From contig DJFA01000029.1 of assembly GCA_002431975.1 (NCBI GenBank), positions 826 through 17,314 on the forward strand: a stretch of DNA of 16,489 nt. The letters run 5' to 3'. Of this stretch, positions 14,467 through 16,489 are shown piece by piece. The stretch is from Ruminococcus sp. UBA5884 (GTDB lineage Bacteria > Bacillota > Clostridia > Oscillospirales > Ruminococcaceae). Position 1 is the stretch's first letter, and every line of letters begins with the position of its first letter. The position numbers were made by a program, and so were the translations under genes. The notes under the pieces are model-generated. The model worked only from the letters and a program-made list of their open reading frames with translations, made no database searches and was not told the origin of the DNA.

Positions 14467-14538
14467 TGTAGGGGCGACCATTGGTCGCCCGCTCGGTTTA
14501 CAGCATACCACAACGTGCGAACACAGTTCGCCCCTACA
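14467..14538. repeat. Short composite REP element upstream of pilC
   Basis: The left unit (14467-14491) is GTAG plus GGGCGACC, ATT, GGTCGCCC. The inverted right unit (14514-14538) is GTGCGAAC, ACA, GTTCGCCC ending in CTAC, with one stem mismatch. The core is 22 bp, the same layout as the copy at 2817-2888. It lies just beyond the terminator of the HAD gene. Confidence 0.85.
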
Positions 14539-14586
14539 AAACCAATCTGCATATTGTTTAATCCGAATTTTATACATTAACAAAGA

Positions 14587-14616
14587 AAAAAAGACCTTTT
14601 TTTCAAGGTCTTTTTT
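14587..14616 (-). terminator. Rho-independent terminator of the HAD/glycosyltransferase unit
   Basis: A 12-bp stem, AAAAAAGACCTT (14587-14598) with AAGGTCTTTTTT (14605-14616), has a 6-nt loop and is followed on the minus strand by T-rich sequence. It lies 20 nt past the stop codon of the HAD gene. Confidence 0.88.
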
Positions 14617-14635
14617 CTGTCATTATTTAAGGAGA

Positions 14636-15538
14636 TTATTTGCCGAAAAATTTATGAGCAATATTTTCGGCAATTTTTCTTTTTTTGCTTCCGACAGGAA
14701 GGATAGCATTGATTTTTTCGGCAAGGCCGTCATCAGTCTGACGTTTTGTAAGCACGTCCTCATTGAAATCCTTCTTGAACGGGTCATCAAAATAATTGTT
14801 TGCCACAGCCGTGATATAGCATCTTGCGGCAAAATACTGTTTTTCGTCACTTGTAGAGAGAACAGTATTTTTAACAAGTTCAGCCGGACTCGGCATATAG
14901 CAGCACTGAATGCCCAGAGTACGTGGTTTTTCGATATCTGAAACATAGTTGTCACCGATATGGAGCATTTCAGCCGCATCTATCTTATATTCTTCAAGAA
15001 TATGGTGATACATAGTTCCTGTACATTTGTTCTTGTTGAGAACGCATGAAACAAAGAGTCTGTCATAGCCTGTATAGCCATTTTTCTCAAGAATTTTCTT
15101 AATTATATCTTCAGTAAGGTACATATCAGAAGTGATAACTACTTTTTTGCCGCATTTTATAGCTTCATCGAAAAGCATTTTAGCGGTTTTTCTTGCATAG
15201 CAGCCTTTTATTTCGAGCTGGATTTCAGTTTCTTTAAGTTTTTCGGCAACAGATTTTTCGATATTGTAGTTATCAGACATTTCCTGATAGATATCATCAA
15301 TAGTAACCTCGCCGTTTTCGGAACTGAGTCTTGCAGATTTTTCAGCCGCCATTCTTATGATAGTAAAATTCTCCTGACTTTCAGGCATAAGTTTAAGAAA
15401 ATCGTTATCCATGATAACAAAAAGGTCTGTGGGGCGGAATACCGGTCTTAAAATGAGAGTGTCGAAAATATCGAAGCTTACAAGCTTGATTTTTTCATCA
15501 CATATCATATTTTTAATTTTTTCTGCTCCTTCGTTCAT
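14636..15538 (-). CDS. HAD-superfamily hydrolase, COG5610-like
   Basis: This 300-residue cytoplasmic hydrolase has all HAD motifs. Motif I is SFDIFDTLILRP, with nucleophile Asp23 and Thr27; the +2 position is Phe rather than the Asp of classic phosphatases. Motif II is VITSDMYL (Thr136/Ser137). Motif IV is HIGDNYVSDIE (Asp196, Asp201). SFDIFDTL and the helical cap (about 30-120) resemble the COG5610 group, often encoded beside or fused to glycosyltransferases in surface-polysaccharide loci. The substrate is unknown; a phosphorylated sugar or lipid-linked intermediate is a guess from the neighbour. The start at 15538 follows GGAGG (15551-15547). It lies 35 nt after the glycosyltransferase and ends the unit at a strong terminator, so it is not part of the pil operon. 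Confidence 0.85.
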   Translation of the reverse strand: MNEGAEKIKNMICDEKIKLVSFDIFDTLILRPVFRPTDLFVIMDNDFLKLMPESQENFTIIRMAAEKSARLSSENGEVTIDDIYQEMSDNYNIEKSVAEKLKETEIQLEIKGCYARKTAKMLFDEAIKCGKKVVITSDMYLTEDIIKKILEKNGYTGYDRLFVSCVLNKNKCTGTMYHHILEEYKIDAAEMLHIGDNYVSDIEKPRTLGIQCCYMPSPAELVKNTVLSTSDEKQYFAARCYITAVANNYFDDPFKKDFNEDVLTKRQTDDGLAEKINAILPVGSKKRKIAENIAHKFFGK

Positions 15539-15573
15539 TTAATCATCCTCCATTATTAATAGTATATAAGGGA

Positions 15574-16383
15574 CTATTCCTTATTAAGCTTCTTTTTGAT
15601 TGTATTAAGAGTTTTTTTAGGTATAAGTCCCAGAACAACTGGTTTTATAATATATGGGACAGCCCGTGGCATAAGATTCATTTCAGAAAATCCCTTATAT
15701 CTTATACCCGCCTCGGCAATCCTGTGCATAAGGCTGACGCTTCTCACATCGGAATCGTAATGGAAGCCATAAAGGTTCTGCTGTAAGTTAGCACCTCTCA
15801 GACCGTCCGCATACATTTTCATAAACATTGAATAGTCCTCATAGCGTCCTGTCATTTCAGAAACTTCATAGCTGTATGAGTTGAAGCATTCACGCCTGAA
15901 AACCATTGAGCCATGCACAAAAGGTGAATTGAACATAAAATCCTCACACTCGGGATACTGCGGCATAATGCGGCAGCTGAACCTGCCTTGTTTTTCGTTA
16001 TAGAGATAGCAGTTAGTGCCGAGGAAAGAAATATGGCTGTTATTTTCGAGAAATTCAATCTGTTTTTTAAAGCGTTCAGGTTCTGAGATATCATCAGCGT
16101 CCTGACGGGCTATATATTCACCTTTTGAATGGTATATACATCTGTTAAGAGTAATTGCAAGAGTATGATTTTTATCATTCCGGAGCAGAATGATTCTTTT
16201 ATCTTTTTTTTTAAGTTCTGAAAGCCATTTATAAGTGTCGTCCGTTGAAGCATCATCACAGATAATGAATTCAAAGTTGTCATAGGTCTGACTGAGAATT
16301 GAGTTGACAGCTCTTTCGAGCATAGTTTTGTTTCCGATATTATAAACTCCCATTACAACTGAAATCAATGGTTTTCTGTTCAT
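15574..16383 (-). CDS. GT2-family (GT-A fold) glycosyltransferase
   Basis: This 269-residue enzyme probably transfers a sugar from a nucleotide-sugar donor to a surface glycan or protein. The N-terminus ISVVMGVYN (residues 7-15) is the first Rossmann strand. The donor-binding pair is Asp43-Asp44 in ICDDASTDDT. The metal-binding DxD is in ARQDADDIS (Asp95, Asp97). The acceptor-side ED motif is GRYEDYSMF (Glu182-Asp183). No membrane helix is certain, though PYIIKPVVLGLI near the C-terminus is hydrophobic. Residues QDADDISEPERFKKQIEF and VHGSMVFRR are typical of polysaccharide GT2 enzymes such as WcaA/EpsE-like proteins. The start at 16383 follows GGAGGT (16394-16389). Donor and acceptor cannot be told from sequence. 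Proximity to pil genes makes pilin glycosylation possible but unproven. Confidence 0.9.
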   Translation of the reverse strand: MNRKPLISVVMGVYNIGNKTMLERAVNSILSQTYDNFEFIICDDASTDDTYKWLSELKKKDKRIILLRNDKNHTLAITLNRCIYHSKGEYIARQDADDISEPERFKKQIEFLENNSHISFLGTNCYLYNEKQGRFSCRIMPQYPECEDFMFNSPFVHGSMVFRRECFNSYSYEVSEMTGRYEDYSMFMKMYADGLRGANLQQNLYGFHYDSDVRSVSLMHRIAEAGIRYKGFSEMNLMPRAVPYIIKPVVLGLIPKKTLNTIKKKLNKE

Positions 16384-16407
16384 AATGCACCTCCGGATTT
16401 TTATTTC

Positions 16408-16421
16408 TGTTCGCCCCTACA
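16408..16421. repeat. REP half-unit fragment
   Basis: The 14 bp TGTTCGCCCCTACA match the outer half of an inverted GGGCGAAC-type REP unit, including CTAC. The other arm is missing. It lies 14 bp upstream of the glycosyltransferase RBS. GGGCGGATA on the minus strand nearby (16426-16434) may be a remnant of another variant. No gene is supported from here to the window end. Confidence 0.6.
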
Positions 16422-16489
16422 AAAATATCCGCCCAATTGAAAAATGTTATGTTCAAGTAATGGCGAGATTAAAAGTTTTTGCCCAGCTT

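Noticed and set aside
14347..14583. Open frame on the minus strand containing GRPMVAPT
   Set aside because: It reads through a REP element and a gene border, has no RBS, and the peptide is simply the translation of the repeat.
14447..14941. 164-codon plus-strand open frame
   Set aside because: It starts in a REP element, crosses a terminator and runs antisense to the well-supported HAD gene.
16469..16489. Possible 3' end of an upstream minus-strand gene (frame ending KLGKNF-stop)
   Set aside because: Only 7 codons are visible, and another frame gives an equally plausible ending, so no gene can be supported.

Overview
The window is a type IV pilus (T4P) locus from a low-GC Gram-positive bacterium. 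The best guess is a gut or rumen Clostridia of the Ruminococcus type. The evidence is AT-rich intergenic DNA, strong GGAGG ribosome sites, consensus sigma-A promoters, and a gene order (pilC, fused pilMN, pilO, three minor pilins, pilD, pilB, pilT, pilins) that matches the clostridial T4P clusters I know. The genus is an inference.

Nearly everything is on the minus strand, so transcription runs from high to low coordinates. At the high end are a GT2 glycosyltransferase (15574-16383) and a HAD-family hydrolase (14636-15538), closed by a terminator. Next comes the pilus assembly operon: pilC (12962-14152), a pilM-pilN fusion (11235-12938), pilO (10495-11235), a very large pilX/GspK-type minor pilin (7951-10467), a pilV-type pilin (7541-7927) and a pilW/GspJ-type pilin (6649-7521). 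The prepilin peptidase pilD (5778-6602) is the only plus-strand gene and shares a bidirectional terminator with the end of that operon. The motors pilB (4022-5692) and pilT (2924-3997) follow. The low end has two closely related major-type pilins: one complete (1691-2200) and one cut by the window edge (1-423).

The pilus genes form a nearly complete machine. PilD processes the five prepilins, PilB and PilT power extension and retraction, PilC is the membrane platform, PilMN and PilO form the alignment complex, and the minor pilins probably make the initiating tip. PilB carries two copies of the MshEN-type cyclic-di-GMP-binding motif, so extension may be second-messenger controlled.

Two things lie outside the standard pilus parts. 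First, between the two pilins sits a REP-associated tyrosine transposase (865-1356) with three 136-137 bp composite palindromic elements. Each element is a GTAG tetranucleotide plus an 8-bp hairpin, paired with an inverted copy. Shorter copies occur after pilT, before the HAD/GT unit's terminator, and as a fragment upstream of the glycosyltransferase. One unit is even built in frame into the transposase gene. Second, the complete pilin has a consensus promoter and a leader of about 240 nt with a compact three-hairpin element that I could not assign to any riboswitch class. These two, together with the 838-residue minor pilin, are the most interesting signals.
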